From Oxytricha trifallax (lineage: Eukaryota; Ciliophora; Spirotrichea; Sporadotrichida; Oxytrichidae), in assembly GCA_000711775.1 (NCBI GenBank), contig ARYC01001165.1, positions 1-64,000 of the forward strand: a stretch of 64,000 nt of DNA. The letters run 5' to 3'. A program made the position numbers and the translations under genes. The notes under the pieces were generated by a model, which was given only the letters and a program-made list of their open reading frames with translations, made no database searches and was not told where the DNA came from. Of this stretch, positions 1 to 11,598 are shown piece by piece (position 1 is the first letter of the stretch; the number at the start of each line of letters is the position of its first letter).

Positions 1-2
1 TG

Positions 3-277
3 TTGGAGACTGCCAGGAAGTTGAAGGTCACTGTCCTATTCAATGCAGAGTACTCGCCCTGGCTCAACCCAATCGAGCAGCTGTTCTCATACATCAAGAG
101 GCACCTTCAGCAGGAGCAGGCAGACAGCAAGTAAGTGTAGTTACCATAACCTCTTATAGGATTCACTTAGTTAAAAGACTCTCCCAGATTCTTAAAGCCA
201 TGACCAAGAGTGATGTCAACAAGCTCTGGGCCTTCAGCGTCAAGCAGTGGTGCACCACCATCAGACATGTCGTATGA
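3..277 (+). CDS. DDE transposase, C-terminal end (partial, spliced)
   Basis: This is the 3' end of a gene that begins left of the window. Exon 3-130 reads in the third frame and contains YSPWLNPIEQLFSYIKR, the region of the last catalytic acidic residue (the E of NPIEQ) in Tc1/mariner/IS630-type DDE transposases. A 29-nt intron (131-159, GTAAGT...TATAG) follows, and exon 160-277 completes the frame and ends KQWCTTIRHVV before TGA at 275-277. Without splicing the frame breaks, so the intron is well supported. Base composition is clearly GC-richer than the rest of the window and codons lack the A/T bias, so the element is either recently arrived or differently maintained. It is not the TBE transposase family found at 48 kb. 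Family assignment rests on one motif block, so subfamily is open. Confidence 0.8.
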   Translation, partial: GDCQEVEGHCPIQCRVLALAQPNRAAVLIHQEAPSAGAGRQQVSVVTITSYRIHLVKRLSQILKAMTKSDVNKLWAFSVKQWCTTIRHVV

Positions 278-965
278 GACAGTGATTAATGACGATGAGT
301 GGAGTCGCAGGTGCTCTGGCACCAGTCAAGACAAGCATCCATAGCAGTTGAACTGTTAAATTAATTGATTAAAACTTCCCTATTATATATCACGCTTTTA
401 AGTTTAAGTTTAAACTAATCAATCGCCAAACTGCTAAAACCTCTCTCACCTCCGCGCATTGCAGAGGTCAAGTCCACCAACACACCAACGATGGTCCAAC
501 TGCTTGAGCTACCAATGATGGCACCGATGGATCAAGGATGGAGCAATAGATTTTAAGATCTAGAAGATGAGAATGGGTTGCTGGTTGGCCTCAACTCAAG
601 CCTATCGACGACGAATCGACATGAAGTGGCCATGCCAGATCGACGCCAATTGACGGTGTCAAACGATCATGTTAATCATCGAATTCTTGCCAAACATCGA
701 AATCATATGCTTGGTTGATCAAGAAAAAATTGGGGTTTATATTATGATGCTGAACACTAAAATCAGCAAATTTTGTAGCAATACACTCTCAATCAACACA
801 ATAGCTCCTAATATTTGGTCATAATTAAATATTTAATTTATTTATCAAATTTCCTATTTTTACGTATTTTAGCAATAATAAGAAATTTATTACGAAAACC
901 ATAATTCAATAATTAATCATTTCATTTGAAATAAATTTTTCAAAAATTATAAATTATTATAATAT
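278..965. other. Non-coding tail of the transposase element, then AT-rich spacer
   Basis: The first about 450 bases keep the GC-rich composition of the transposase gene and probably are its 3' flank. From about 720 the sequence turns AT-rich like an IES or spacer. I found no convincing reading frame and did not locate a terminal inverted repeat, because the other end of the element is outside the window. Confidence 0.4.
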
Positions 966-969
966 GAGT

Positions 970-1570
970 TACTTTTTTCAGACTCATTGATTTTAGTTGC
1001 TACTCCAAAGTCAGCAAGCTTTACAATACCATCTTTTGTAGTTAATATATTAGCGCCTTTTATGTCTCTATGAATAACTGCCTATCTGTGAAGGTAATCC
1101 AGTCCATGTAAAACTTAATAGACATATATTGCAACCAGTGTTTCAGGAAGCTTTTCAAATTTCTAAGCAAGTTTATCGAGAGAGCCATTTTCAACATATT
1201 CCAGTATGATGTTTAGATATTGCTCAGTTTGTATTGAATCTAAATTAAGTTTTAAAGATTCTACCTTAAATATAAATACCTATATATTTGACTATGTTAG
1301 GATGTTCTAGCTTCTTCAGTAAATTAATCTCGCTTTGTAATGATCGTTTGTTATGCTCCTTGAAATTATTGATCCTAATTTGCTTTATTGCCACAAGCTG
1401 CCCATTTTATAAATTTAAACCTTTATATACTTTTCCACAAGCCCCCTTTCCGATGAGCTCCCACATTTACTGTAATTTGATTTAATGAAATAAAATTTTA
1501 GACACTTACATATGGTCCTATCATTTTAGGCTATTTATTCAATCCTGTTGTTGTAAAACCTCTTAGTAAA
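970..1570 (-). CDS. Protein kinase, MAP3K/STE11-like, catalytic domain fragment
   Basis: On the minus strand the translated exons show an orderly kinase domain: Gly-rich loop [11 protein letters not shown], catalytic Lys in VAIKQI, then ENGSL, the catalytic loop HRDIKGAN and DFG in LADFGVATK. The HRDIKGAN motif and the [10 protein letters not shown] stretch are usual in the MAP3K/Cdc15-SepH branch, so a signalling Ser/Thr kinase is likely. Two 40-nt introns (1470-1509 and 1240-1279, both GT...AG) are needed; splicing the second gives [19 protein letters not shown], a normal strand-4/5 region. The coding match begins near a possible MIGPY start region and stops soon after DFG around 970, so the activation loop and C-lobe are missing here. 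They would have to lie in MDSs elsewhere. No pointer was identified for the 3' break. Confidence 0.8.
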
Positions 1571-1954
1571 TTAATAGTGATAAAATAGTTTAAGGAATTA
1601 ATATTGATAGATGTGATTTAAATAATTACTATAAAGGCAAAAGTTTTTACATTTATATAAGAAAGAATATTTTTAGTACTTTATGCTAAAGCTTGTTTAG
1701 CTATAAATGCTTTTTTATTATATTTGTTGTGTTAATAATTTTTCGTAAGGACAATATACGTTGATAGTAAGGGTTTATTTTACTTAAGAACATTTTAGCC
1801 CTAATCATTTACTTAATTTGAAGCTTAAGCAACTTTTTAAGGCTGTGTTTCCATATTGTTTTAATTGATCATTTTCAATTTAAATTAAAATACTTATCAT
1901 CTATTTTGACTTTAGCTAGTCAATGTTTTTAAGAAGAGAATTAACTCATTATAT
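1571..1954. other. AT-rich spacer between kinase fragment and kelch/EGF gene
   Basis: Strongly AT-rich. No conserved reading frame, repeat or RNA gene was recognised on either strand. Confidence 0.4.
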
Positions 1955-4670
1955 TCAATTAAACTTCATATATTCCTTTTCTCTATTTTTCTGCATAAAA
2001 TACCTTAAAATAACTACTCCAGCGATTAACCCAACTCCCGTTGAGCCATAGAGATACAACACTGCTTTTCTGAGGGGAGTTCCATAATTGTTCATGTCGT
2101 AACGTGATGTCTCGCAAGTTTTTCCAGTAAATTCTGGTTCGCAGTAGCAAACAAATTTCCTACATACTCCGTTATTTGAACAGTCGTTTGAGCAATCTTA
2201 GAGGACATTGCCTTTACTAGAATTTGATTCCTTAAAAATAAAGTCTTAAGAATCGTCCATTTAAGCTCCTGTTCTGTTCCGAGATTTAATTAGTTAAGCA
2301 GTGTCATTTTAATTTTCAGTCCCGATTTCCTAAGTTGAAAAGAGGTAATAAATAAACAAATAACTAAATGTAGCTGGTTATTGAGCTGAGGTCAAAATAT
2401 GAATGAGATTATGCAAGTAACTTCTTTGGAGGTTAAGGAATAGTTGTAACTTCAATCAAAGATGGGTCATGATCATATTAACAATATTGCCCAAATCTAT
2501 TCTATTTACATTAACACTGGCCCTATTTCTCAGTTTTCCTTATACATATGCCACCCACTTCATTCGATGAACAATTTTAGCTTCCGCATCCATTGAGTGC
2601 AGAAGAACAATCATCTGAGCCAAATCCAGGAAAGCACTAGCATAAAAATCCAGAATAGCACAATCCGTTTCCTGAGCAATCATTTTTACATTAGAGTGTA
2701 AGTGAGCAATCATTTCCAAAATTGTTTTCATTACATTCACAATACAAAGTGTTGATTCTTTAATAAAATAATATTTAATCTCTCATCCAGAGTTAATTGT
2801 CCATTTTTACCTGAACAGTAGTGTATGTCTTAACTTAATATTTTAGATTATAGTTCATTTTGCTTCATTGTTTGCATAACTTTTAATTCATCAAAACATT
2901 TCTCTTGAATTTAATTGCAGCCTCCAATTTATACAATAAGTGATCCAAAGTTTATTAGTTTGTCTCCTTCCTTTGCTTTTAAAGCATTTTCTTGATCAAT
3001 TTGACTGATCCAAGAATCCTTGAGTGTGAATTCATAAACATTTGAATAGCATTCTTTCTAGAAATAGTTACATCCTCCACTTATAAATATAGAGCCAGAC
3101 TATTCTTCGCTAATTTAATTATTACTATAGACTATGCTTGCTAGCTGTCTTGGAGATGGAAGCTCACCTTAAATTTCTTTGGTTATATTGGTCCACTAAA
3201 AGTTTTGAATATTGAGAGTGTACATATCTCCATAAAATTACCCTGTTGAGTAACCCCCAAAAATCCATAAGCGCCCGAGAGCATAAATCATTGATGCACC
3301 TTATCTTGGGTCAGGTTCAGCATTTCTTTGCTTTGTAGTTATGGTTGGTCTTTCCCATTTTTGTAATCTAAAATTAATGTAAATTGTAATGCTAAATCAA
3401 ACAAGGCAACCTCATTAGTAAAACCTTCATCAGTATACCCTCCGAATATTGCTATTTTGGGATGTTATTCTTTATCATTTGCATTAGGTGGAATAAGATC
3501 GGATGAGTGGAAGGATCTGGCATCGGGATGGTTTCCGTAGCTCTCAACTTTTTTCCACTCCAAAGTTTTTAAATCTAGGTACATAAAATCTTTGCTGTTA
3601 CCTCTTGCATCTTCACCCCCAAAAATATACATTCTATCACTTTTTTTACTAAAAATTCCGTATAGATTTACAAAAGAAAAATAAAAATTATTTTGATATT
3701 TATCACCATAAATAACAGAGCTATGTCCTGCTCTAGGAGTAGGAATGTCACCAGATATTTTTGAAGAAATATTAACCCAATCAAATGATCTATATTTAGT
3801 AGCTAAATTTACACACATTATTAATTTCAGGATGATTATGTCTTGTAATGTATTTTAATACTTACGGCAAACTTAGCAACCATAAATCATTATATCTTAG
3901 TCCATTATGATCAATGCCTCCAAATATCAAGGCGAAATGCTTATCTGAAATAACTTCTTTAACTTTGTAAAAACATTAAAGAATACTAAGAATTTAATTT
4001 TAAATAAGCATATAAATTCTTTAACTAAATTCAGTATTTCTTAATTCGCTTAATAAAGCACAGCTGTATGACCATTTCTAGCTGGCATTATGTTATCTCT
4101 ATAAATAATTACATCAAATCAAATAATTTACTTTATTCCTTGGTCTAACTTAGCTTATTGTACAATTGTCACAAATTATTTATAGGGCAAGGTTCCATTA
4201 TTCAAGTCTTATTATTCTTCGAAGACCTTTTAATTTAATTAAGTACTCTAAGTTATGAGATTTTATTTCTTAGATTTTGTTTTAAGTGCATTATTGGCTT
4301 TTATAAAACAATATTTTATATAAGATCATAATGAATTTATTAAACTTACTTATGTTTTTATTTATACAAACTCTTAAGCATTAAATGCATTTTTGAATAA
4401 TAATTTTATTTTTTAATATAATTTTATAATTTTAATTTATTTATTGGCTTTGTGCCCATTATTTTGATCTAATGCTATTGAATTTTGCTCTTTAATTGAT
4501 TAATCCAAGAACTTAGAGATTAATTTACTCATATCTGCCTAGCTGCCACTGCTTATACTTTGAGGTACTTGTTGCACTTAAGAGTGTTTAAGTTATTGAG
4601 TATTTAAAAGTAAACTAGCTAATACAAGTGAGCTAATCGTTAGTGATAGTAAGTGAGGTTTAGAGACCAT
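1955..4670 (-). CDS. Kelch-repeat and EGF-like type I membrane protein
   Basis: Start ATG at 4670; the first residues MVSKPHLLSLTISSLVLASL form a clear signal peptide. After a Q/S-rich linker come kelch repeats with the usual GHT/GHS, IFGG and W spacing (for example PARNGHTAVLY...IFGGIDHNG, PTPRAGHSSVIYGD...YIFGGED, ALGRLWIFGGYS), read from about 4200 down to 3100. EGF-like Cys repeats follow at about 2770-2120 (YCECNEN, CKNDCSGNGLCYSGFLCQC, CSNNGVCRKFVCYCEPEFTGKTC). A single transmembrane helix (VLYLYGSTGVGLIAGVVIL) and a short basic tail end at TGA 1955-1957. The design resembles attractin/MEGF8-type cell-surface proteins; ligand and role are unknown. Three pointer-bounded IESs and two introns are annotated separately. 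Two joints (near 2800 and 4250-4440) remain unresolved. Confidence 0.85.
3361..3390 (-). other. Micro-IES, pointer ATTACAA
   Basis: The 7-base pointer occurs at both ends on the minus strand. Removing one copy plus the 16-bp spacer (23 bp) shifts frame so that NEVALFDL continues directly into ALQKWERP, a standard kelch blade. Left in place, the frame is lost. Confidence 0.85.
3635..3706 (-). other. IES, pointer GTGATA
   Basis: Excision (66 bp) joins HSSVIYGD to RMYIFGGED, exactly the expected kelch spacing. The insert is itself open in frame and in a naive annotation would look like extra protein. Confidence 0.8.
3790..3865 (-). other. Intron in kelch/EGF gene
   Basis: GTAAGT at the 5' end and ATAG at the 3' end on the minus strand (76 nt). 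Splicing joins LRYNDLWLLSLP to SFDWVNISSKI in frame. Confidence 0.75.
3955..4025 (-). other. IES, pointer GTTAAAGAA
   Basis: A 9-base pointer flanks the insert. Deleting 62 bp restores QEILNLVKEVISDKHFALIF followed by the GG of a kelch blade. The long pointer and frame repair make this one of the firmest IESs in the window. Confidence 0.88.
4099..4131 (-). other. Probable 33-nt intron in kelch/EGF gene
   Basis: GTAAAT...TATAG on the minus strand; splicing links QQAKLDQGIK to DNIMPARNGH in frame. Confidence 0.6.
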
Positions 4671-4829
4671 TTTATTTACTAAATTTCTCAAAATAGCTAT
4701 TATTATTTAATTCAACACTCAAACTCCAAATATAGATAAAAGCAAAGATTTTACATTAAGATTTGAGAGATCTTAATAAAAATAGTTGAATATCAAGTTT
4801 AATATTTTTAAAAAATATAATAACCTTTA

Positions 4830-7800
4830 TCACTTATTATATCTTTAACCTTATACGACCATATGAGTATTTTTCTAAGCTTCCTTTATTTTCTGAAGCT
4901 ATTTGACATATTAATTAAAAAACGGTATCCCCAAACATGCTCTAACCATTTGTAGTATTTACAAATATAATTCCTTTTAATTAAAATAAGCAAATGAATT
5001 CTATTGATAATAAAAAAGTATCAGTGCTTCAATCTTAATATCAAGTGGTCTAGTTCTTAAATTGCTAGATGGTATAATGGTTTAACTGGCTTCATCTAGA
5101 TCTTCTATATAATGTGGTATATTTACCTTTTCAGCAACTCTTCCAATAGCCTCTATAAACTCAACTTGAACCATGTTCATATGTCTATCGCTTTCTATCT
5201 CATCTTTTTATGTCATCATGCTTAAAGCATATACTGGACTGATTTCTCTCTCACCAAAAGAATCACTGATCACACTACTATCTTTTTAACTTTATAAATT
5301 TAATTTCATACATAAATATTGCAATCTTGAATGAGTTGGCTGAACTCATCCATAGACATGAATCTTGGGGCACCTGGCATAGCATACTTCCCAGAATATT
5401 TTGTATACAAAGCTTAGACTCCTTTAAGATTTCTTTTAAAGGAAAGATCACATTCTTCATTCCATAGTTTCTGTTTTCTAAAAATGTCTGAGTCAAATTT
5501 CTTGAATTAACCATCTAAAAAGTCATTAAATATTTTCACAACAGCATCGTAGAATGAGGTATAATACTTTTAAAACAAAATCTTAGTAAAGGAAGAAAAT
5601 ATTTATTTATACAAATTCCTGATTTGATAAACTTAGTCCCAGCTAATCTTACAAACACTTCCATAAACTGATATCTAATTAATTGTCTTTCAGGGTTTCT
5701 GGGATTGGATTTCTTTGGACCTGATTTTGTCGCTACAAATTCTAAATCTAAATCAGATGAATTTATATATAATCTATAATAATTTATATCTGTTCAATTA
5801 AGATTTCTAAATCCTTTATTATAGTTTCAGATAGCTTAAGTGTTTTTTAATCAATCATATCCCCACAATTAGACACCATTTCAGTAAAAACATTTGTACC
5901 GATGCAGCACACATTCCCAACTGGATCAACACCTGAATAATATTTATAAGCATCTCTTAAAAGTTTATACCTAGTTCTTAAGAATTCTTTTGTTTTGTTC
6001 TAATCAGTCAAATCTTTGATTATTTTCTCAAGCTTGGTACATGACCAATCATGCTCAAAACAATTATTCAATAGGAGTGGATTATCTGCTTTGTAGTCTT
6101 TAAATACTGACTTGAAAAAATCCCATGGAGTCTTAACTTTGTCTCTAAAAATTAATAAAATTTATTACTGGATAAAAACATTTTTACAGTAAAAATTTTC
6201 ATTTTTAAAATATATATCTCTTTGAACTAAAGATTTTGCTAATCTTGGTTTTCCAACCATTCTATCAAGGGTATCACCTTCTAAAATAGTTCTATTTTGA
6301 GCAATATTTTCTATTATATTAGTAGCAGGCACATCAATTTCTTCTACCTAACTATTGGAGTCAATTCTCTAAATTAAATTGATTAAATTCTAGTTATTAA
6401 GGACCTTAGGTTTTACAGGAGATAATTACTAAGTTTAATTTATAGTTTTTATATCATTTCTGGAAAAGAAATATCTTTAAACACCTGGGGGAACCCATCT
6501 TATTGAAATGTAGTTTTCTGGATCATCAGGATCAGGTAGCATCAAATCTGATTAGAAATTGTCGCATTCTAAGTGAAGGTAGATAGGTTGAAATTTATCG
6601 TGAACAGGATTATAATGATATAGTAACATTTTTATTTAAGATTATCATCGCTCACACCAGGCTTGAATTCAAATTTGACCTCAGTCCAGCCCTCACATAT
6701 CCAGCAATTACTGCACGCTTTCAATTTCAAAAGTTGTTTATTATTTATATTCCCAGCTTACAGTGATGGTTAAATTCTAGTGTAAACATGACTCTTAGAT
6801 ACCTGCTTCTTTTTAATTACTTTAACAAATCCCTAAGTGTCAGTCTCACCTTCATTACCCAGCATGTGTATGCCTAAGATTGTATGATTATTTTACAATC
6901 CTTGAGCTATAATTTCTAATTCACCTGAATTCAAGCTATTATGCGTTAGATCAACATGCAGTAAAGACTGATTTTATTCTAGGCATTCTTTCCATATTTT
7001 AGCATTTAATTCTGCTAATTTTGATTCTCAAATTGATTATGTATAGTGTTTATTCCTGATCCAATATTATTGAATGATAGATCTAAGATTTGTAAAGTTT
7101 TATGTGAACTGATAGTTTTCGCAAGAGCTTGCCCTCCTTTAGGTAATATTCGATTCCAATGCAAGAATAGCACATTTATGGAAGTATTGTAATAGAGCAT
7201 CTTACAGATAAAATCAGCTCCAAGATTTGTAATTTCATTCTTACTTAGATTAAGATAACTAACTTTGTTATTGTCACAGAGAACCTTTGTTAAAATTTCT
7301 AAGTTATAATCTCCCATTTTGTTACCTTCAAGAACTAATCTACGCAATTCAGTGATTGGATCATCGAGATATTCTGAAAGTATATGGTAAAACTCTTTAG
7401 TAAGGAGAGGATTGTGGGATAAGTCCAAAGTTTTTATTCTTTATTTATTAATGTTAGTAATTAGCTTTATTCCTTAAAATAATCTATTTATATTAAAATC
7501 CCGTTAATTTTTATAATATTTATGGAATTGCCCTGTTAGTAGTAAGTCCAATATTATTGAAATTAATTTCTTCAATCATACAACTAGCATTAATACCTTA
7601 AGTGAATGCCTCAATGTATGCATCTCTAACATAGAACGATTTTATATTGATTTACTTGACGTTCTCTCTTCTATGCAGTAAACCCATACCTCTAGGGAGC
7701 ATGCCTTTTTAATTCACTTAACTTAGATATTTCACTAGTGGATCTTTCATTTTTCTGCCTTTCATTTCACTAATTTACAACAATTTAGAACTCTTGAAGT

Positions 7801-8110
7801 ACTTATTTCTGTAATTTTTTAAAGCGTCCTTGCCATAGAGCTTTTATTCGTTGATTTCACGTTCTGAACTTAATTCTGAGGGAGTTGAGCTTAGGTAAAT
7901 ATCCTTGACTGTACTGTGTGAATTGAAAGTTTGAGGTCTAGAAGATTAAGTGTCCTCCTGCAAATCTTCATCAATTCATTAATGATAGAAATTACTAAAC
8001 ATATCATATTCTCAATATAAAAATCTAAATAACTATGAAGTTACAAATTTAAACACTAATAAAATCTAAATAATATCAATAGTAGTATCTTGGATTCTAT
8101 TTAAATCCAT
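4830..8110 (-). CDS. LRR / EF-hand-like axonemal-type protein (ciliate family)
   Basis: Start ATG at 8110 (MDLNRIQD). Blocks in order: LYGKDALKNYRNKYFKSSKL (about 7850), leucine-rich repeats of the ribonuclease-inhibitor type (7430-7015, for example LNLSKNEITNLGADFICKML and LQILDLSFNNIGSGIN), a Cys/Trp block CSNCWICEGWTEVKFEF (about 6700-6650), a linker to about 6200, and an EF-hand-like C-terminal module with NPRNPERQLIRYQFMEVFVR (about 5690) and PGAPRFMSMDEFSQLIQ (about 5340). The last MDS ends at TGA 4830-4832. Similar LRR/EF-hand-like proteins are common in ciliates and flagellates and often tied to cilia; that localisation is inference. Two IESs are defined by pointers; others between blocks (for example near 6640, 7000 and 7450-7560) are implied but not mapped. 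Confidence 0.82.
5280..5328 (-). other. IES, pointer AAGAT
   Basis: Excision of 44 bp fuses SMDEFSQLIQ to DSSVISDSFGEREISPVYAL, correcting the frame in the EF-hand-like module. The insert would otherwise add a TGA after CNIYV. Confidence 0.85.
7970..8080 (-). other. IES, pointer ATTGAT
   Basis: Excision of 105 bp joins the N-terminal MDS MDLNRIQDTTID to EDLQEDTQSSRPQTF. Both flanks are then open to the start codon at 8110. Confidence 0.75.
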
Positions 8111-9104
8111 AATGGATAAATCAAATTAGTTTTTCATGGGCGAAGCAAAAGAATGTGCATGCTTGTGCCTGTTAATTTTCAATTATTTTCCTCCAATATT
8201 TAAAACTTGAATTTTTTCCAAACTATTAGATAATTCGTTTTTTACAATAAAAAAATTAGAAATTTAAAAGTCAAAATTCTTACATAGTTAAAATTGAAGA
8301 AATACTTTTACAATATTCCTAATCTAAACTTTGTCATCTGGTGTTACATCTATTAAGTGGCTTTCAGAAATTTGATGAGAATTATTTTTTCATTAGTTTA
8401 ATGATAAATTTTAAACAAACATGAATATGAGATAAAGTTTATTTTTTATTTAATTATGGATTTCTTTGAAGAATTTTTAATTTCTTAAACGGATTGGGGT
8501 AATCTTACTGGGGTCATTATTATCATAATCTTGCACTAATACACTTGTAGATAGTTATTTATAAAATTTAAAACAAATATATTTAACTTAAATTCCAACA
8601 TTCCTATATAGAAATGACTTTATTTAGGATCATTTACTGAGATCAAAGGGGAAAATTAAAAATATTGGTTATCTTTATATCTTAAGAATTATTAACTTAT
8701 AAATAAAGGAATAGGCATATTCTTTTATAATTAAGGATTACATTTGTGAAAAAAATTTTATTGCAACTTTTAAATTTATTAGAAAAATATACAGCAAAAT
8801 AGCAAAGGATCATTAAATATACTATATATTTTTTAATTAAGAATCTACACAGCTAAATCATTATTCTTTTAATCTAAATAAAAAACTATATCATATTAAA
8901 CAAATTAAGTTATTGCTTTTGAAATGATGATTTGAGAGGTGAAACATTAAAATTACTAACATTTTCATCTTCCACATTTGCCAAACTCCGCTTTCCAATA
9001 ATAATAATAATAATAATAAAAATAATAATGTGATCACATTTAGGTCTCTGGGGACCCCCGATCAATAATATGTTTTAATATATATAAGGGTCAAGCCCTT
9101 TCAA
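8111..9104. other. AT-rich intergenic region with a TAA/ATT microsatellite
   Basis: No coding match was found. A run of (ATA)n/(AAT)n lies at about 8999-9028, immediately before the composition rises at the start of the next reading frame. Confidence 0.5.
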
Positions 9105-10520
9105 TCATATTTAATCAGACTTATTCTATTGCTCAGAAATAAGTTGTCCGGTCACAAGAGGATTGTATTAGTAGTAATTTCTCAAGTGGTCTTCGTGAAG
9201 AACCTCTGATCTGTTTGTGAGCTCCAGTACTTTTCCAGTAAGTTCTGCCATTATGTAGATAATCGCTTGGTGGTCATCCTCCTCAATTAGGTTAAAAATT
9301 ATTCCTAAGAGGTATTCTAGTGATTGGGGAATAATAGGTCTAGATACCCCGTCTGATTAGATAAGAATCTATTCTGTGTATGTTAGCATTTTGTAAGCTT
9401 GGGGGTCGTCGTTAATAATACCTACTCCCGGTGGAATATATCCCCTGGTTTGAGGGATTTTTGTCATGAGTTAAAACCATTCCTAAGGATCTCCTGTGTC
9501 TACATCTTGATTTTCTAGAACTAATAGTATTTTAGTTTTGTCTAGTCTACTCCAACATAGGAGGTTTTGATAAATGATAGGGATTTTTAGAATATCTTTG
9601 GTAAGACTTAGTCCAAAAGTCTACCAATCTTGTCTTTGTGAGAGGTCTAAATCCGTGTATACATTTGTATGGAGGGTCATTTGAAGTATCTTCCCCATGT
9701 TGTTTACTTCTATCTCGGTCCAATGTTGACCATTGATAATACCTTTTATATCTTTGGCCTCCATATATTTTTATTTTAAATCTTTAATAATTTACTATTA
9801 TTTTTACTATTATTTAATAGTAAGTGCGTCATCAGTTTAAGTTTATACGTCACGGAATAAACTTTTAGGTTATTCAAGTTATGCACTTTAATTTTTGAGA
9901 TTTTTCTTATTAATGTTGGGTGCGTCAATGTGGAGCTCTTCAGACATCTTTCCATCTTGAGTGTTAGGTTTTGTAGAATTCTAGGAGAACTTGTTTTCCT
10001 CCTAGAAGCTTGTGGTACGTAATTCTTCTTTGTCTATAGTTTCAAAAACTTCAACTAGCCTTATTAATATCATATTTTGTTTTAAGGCTTAGGGTATGGT
10101 GAAGATTTTCACTTGGTCTGCTGTGTTTAAAACCAGTCTAGAGTGCCATTCTTTCATTTTTAGTACCTTTTAATGATTGGACTTGTATGTAAAGGCTAAT
10201 GTAATAGCTGTGGTGATTGCTTAGATTATAGTGAGTTAGATCTGTAATTTACTGTTACTTTGATATTGTTACTTCTTATGATCTAGTTCGAGTGCAAAGA
10301 AGATTGTTTATAAAGAAATATTCTGTCCTATCACTTCGTTGAAGAAGTCATTTAGTTAGAGTTAACTTCCTCTTGAGATGCTTTCTAGTCCTTTGTTAAA
10401 GGCTTAGTATACCCCCTATATCAGTTATTTTAAATGCCTTTAAGGGATGGTTCTTATGAAGTTTAAATTCCCCATAAGGTCAGGGTTCTTCTTGATTGCC
10501 TTGTTGAGGAAGTAAATCAT
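9105..10520 (-). CDS. Hypothetical protein, single uninterrupted 471-codon frame
   Basis: With TAA/TAG read as Gln, one frame runs from ATG 10520 (MIYFLNKAIKK) to TGA 9105-9107 without a break, and is open for another 100 bases upstream. It has about 20 in-frame TAA/TAG codons and one Q-rich stretch near 9810 just before MEAKDIKGIINGQHWTEIEV. I see no domain I recognise, no signal peptide and no membrane helix. Most neighbouring genes are cut by IESs every few hundred bases; this one is not, and its composition is slightly GC-richer. It may be a germline-limited gene or an element-borne gene, or the 3' part of the next locus joined through an unresolved frame change near 10.5-10.6 kb. Confidence 0.6.
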
Positions 10521-11460
10521 TCGTACCCAGAACAAGTAACAATCTAATTTAATAATTTCGCTTTCCAATAGATGGAAAAAGTTTGCTTTAGTTTTATATT
10601 GCACGAAGAGGAGAATTACTCATTGACTAGTTTAAGCTTTTACCTAGTTTTGGCTAGTCTATCTGCTATTGAATTAATTTATTTAGTTTGCTATAAATAA
10701 ACTTTTAGGAAATTTAATAGTAATTTATTTATTTATATTTGGCAAAAAGTATAATTATGTAGCAATATTGTTCTCTCTTCGCGCTAAAATAAATTTGCTG
10801 AGCTCTTTTCATAGCGCTCATGTCATAAGAATAATTGTGGTCTCTTCTTTACTAAAACTAATTCTTTATTTGTATTTATGTTTGGCCTCTTTGGTTGTAA
10901 TTATTTAAAGTAATTTAATGTAAAAATTAATATGTAAAATTTGAAATGTAATTTCTACTGTTTTCAGCGACGGTTATATATTTAGAATCAAGAATTTTGG
11001 ATTTATGGCTTTTAATCGAGTTCATATGATGCATTTATATCAAAGGTTGAATTTATTATTTCCCAATACTCATATGATTTTTTTGATTTCTTGGAGCAAA
11101 GCTATTATTAAGCTGTTTAACTTCAAGCGTGTTTAGGTAATTTTAACTATCAATTTTATGTGGTTTTTACATGGTCTTTTATTCCGAACCTGCATTTAGA
11201 CCTAATTATTAAGATTTTTATAGTATTTATTGTGAAGATGGGGGGTAAATCTAATAGCTGTTATTTTAATTGCTGTTTTATACAATACTCATATTTCTCT
11301 CTCTAACATTAAATCAGGATTACTTTTTTAATGTACTGTGGTTTTCTAGAGATTGATTTCTTCCGAATTTAGTAGACTAAGTTATTAAGGCAATATCCAT
11401 AATTTTATAGCCTGAGTTCATAGGGCGACCTACTTTTGGTAAGTCTAAGATTACATTCAT
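10480..11460 (-). CDS. Q/N-rich hypothetical protein
   Basis: ATG at 11460 starts MNVILDLPKVGRPMNSGYKI. A 21-nt GT...AG interval (11303-11323) is needed to pass a TGA and continue with ERNMSIVQNSNQNNSYQ. The frame then stays open to TGA 10480-10482 and is rich in Gln and Asn encoded by TAA/TAG. Segments such as RRDHNYSYDMSAMKRAQQ and QPKLGKSLNQSMSNS look coding. The last 140 bases overlap the upstream-open end of the 9105-10520 frame in another phase, so the true junction between the two is unsettled: they may be one gene with an unseen IES or intron. Function unknown. Confidence 0.55.
11303..11323 (-). other. Candidate 21-nt intron
   Basis: GTAATC...GTTAG on the minus strand. Removing it skips an in-frame TGA and restores HSTLKKERNMSIVQ. 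It would be the shortest intron in the window, so an IES or sequence variant is an alternative. Confidence 0.45.
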
Positions 11461-11598
11461 TTTAATAAAATTAAAATTAATTAGGATTTTTATTCAACAT
11501 GATTTTTAATTAAAATTTAAGGTTGAGATATATAAGTTAGATATTGTAAAACAGATATTGAGAGAATATTTTGAATAAATAATATATAAAAAATAAAT

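Noticed and set aside
2540..2740. A 66-codon minus-strand frame rich in Met and Leu
   Set aside because: The adjacent frame with TAA/TAG as Gln gives EGF-like Cys repeats continuous with the rest of the membrane protein; the 66-codon frame is a shadow.
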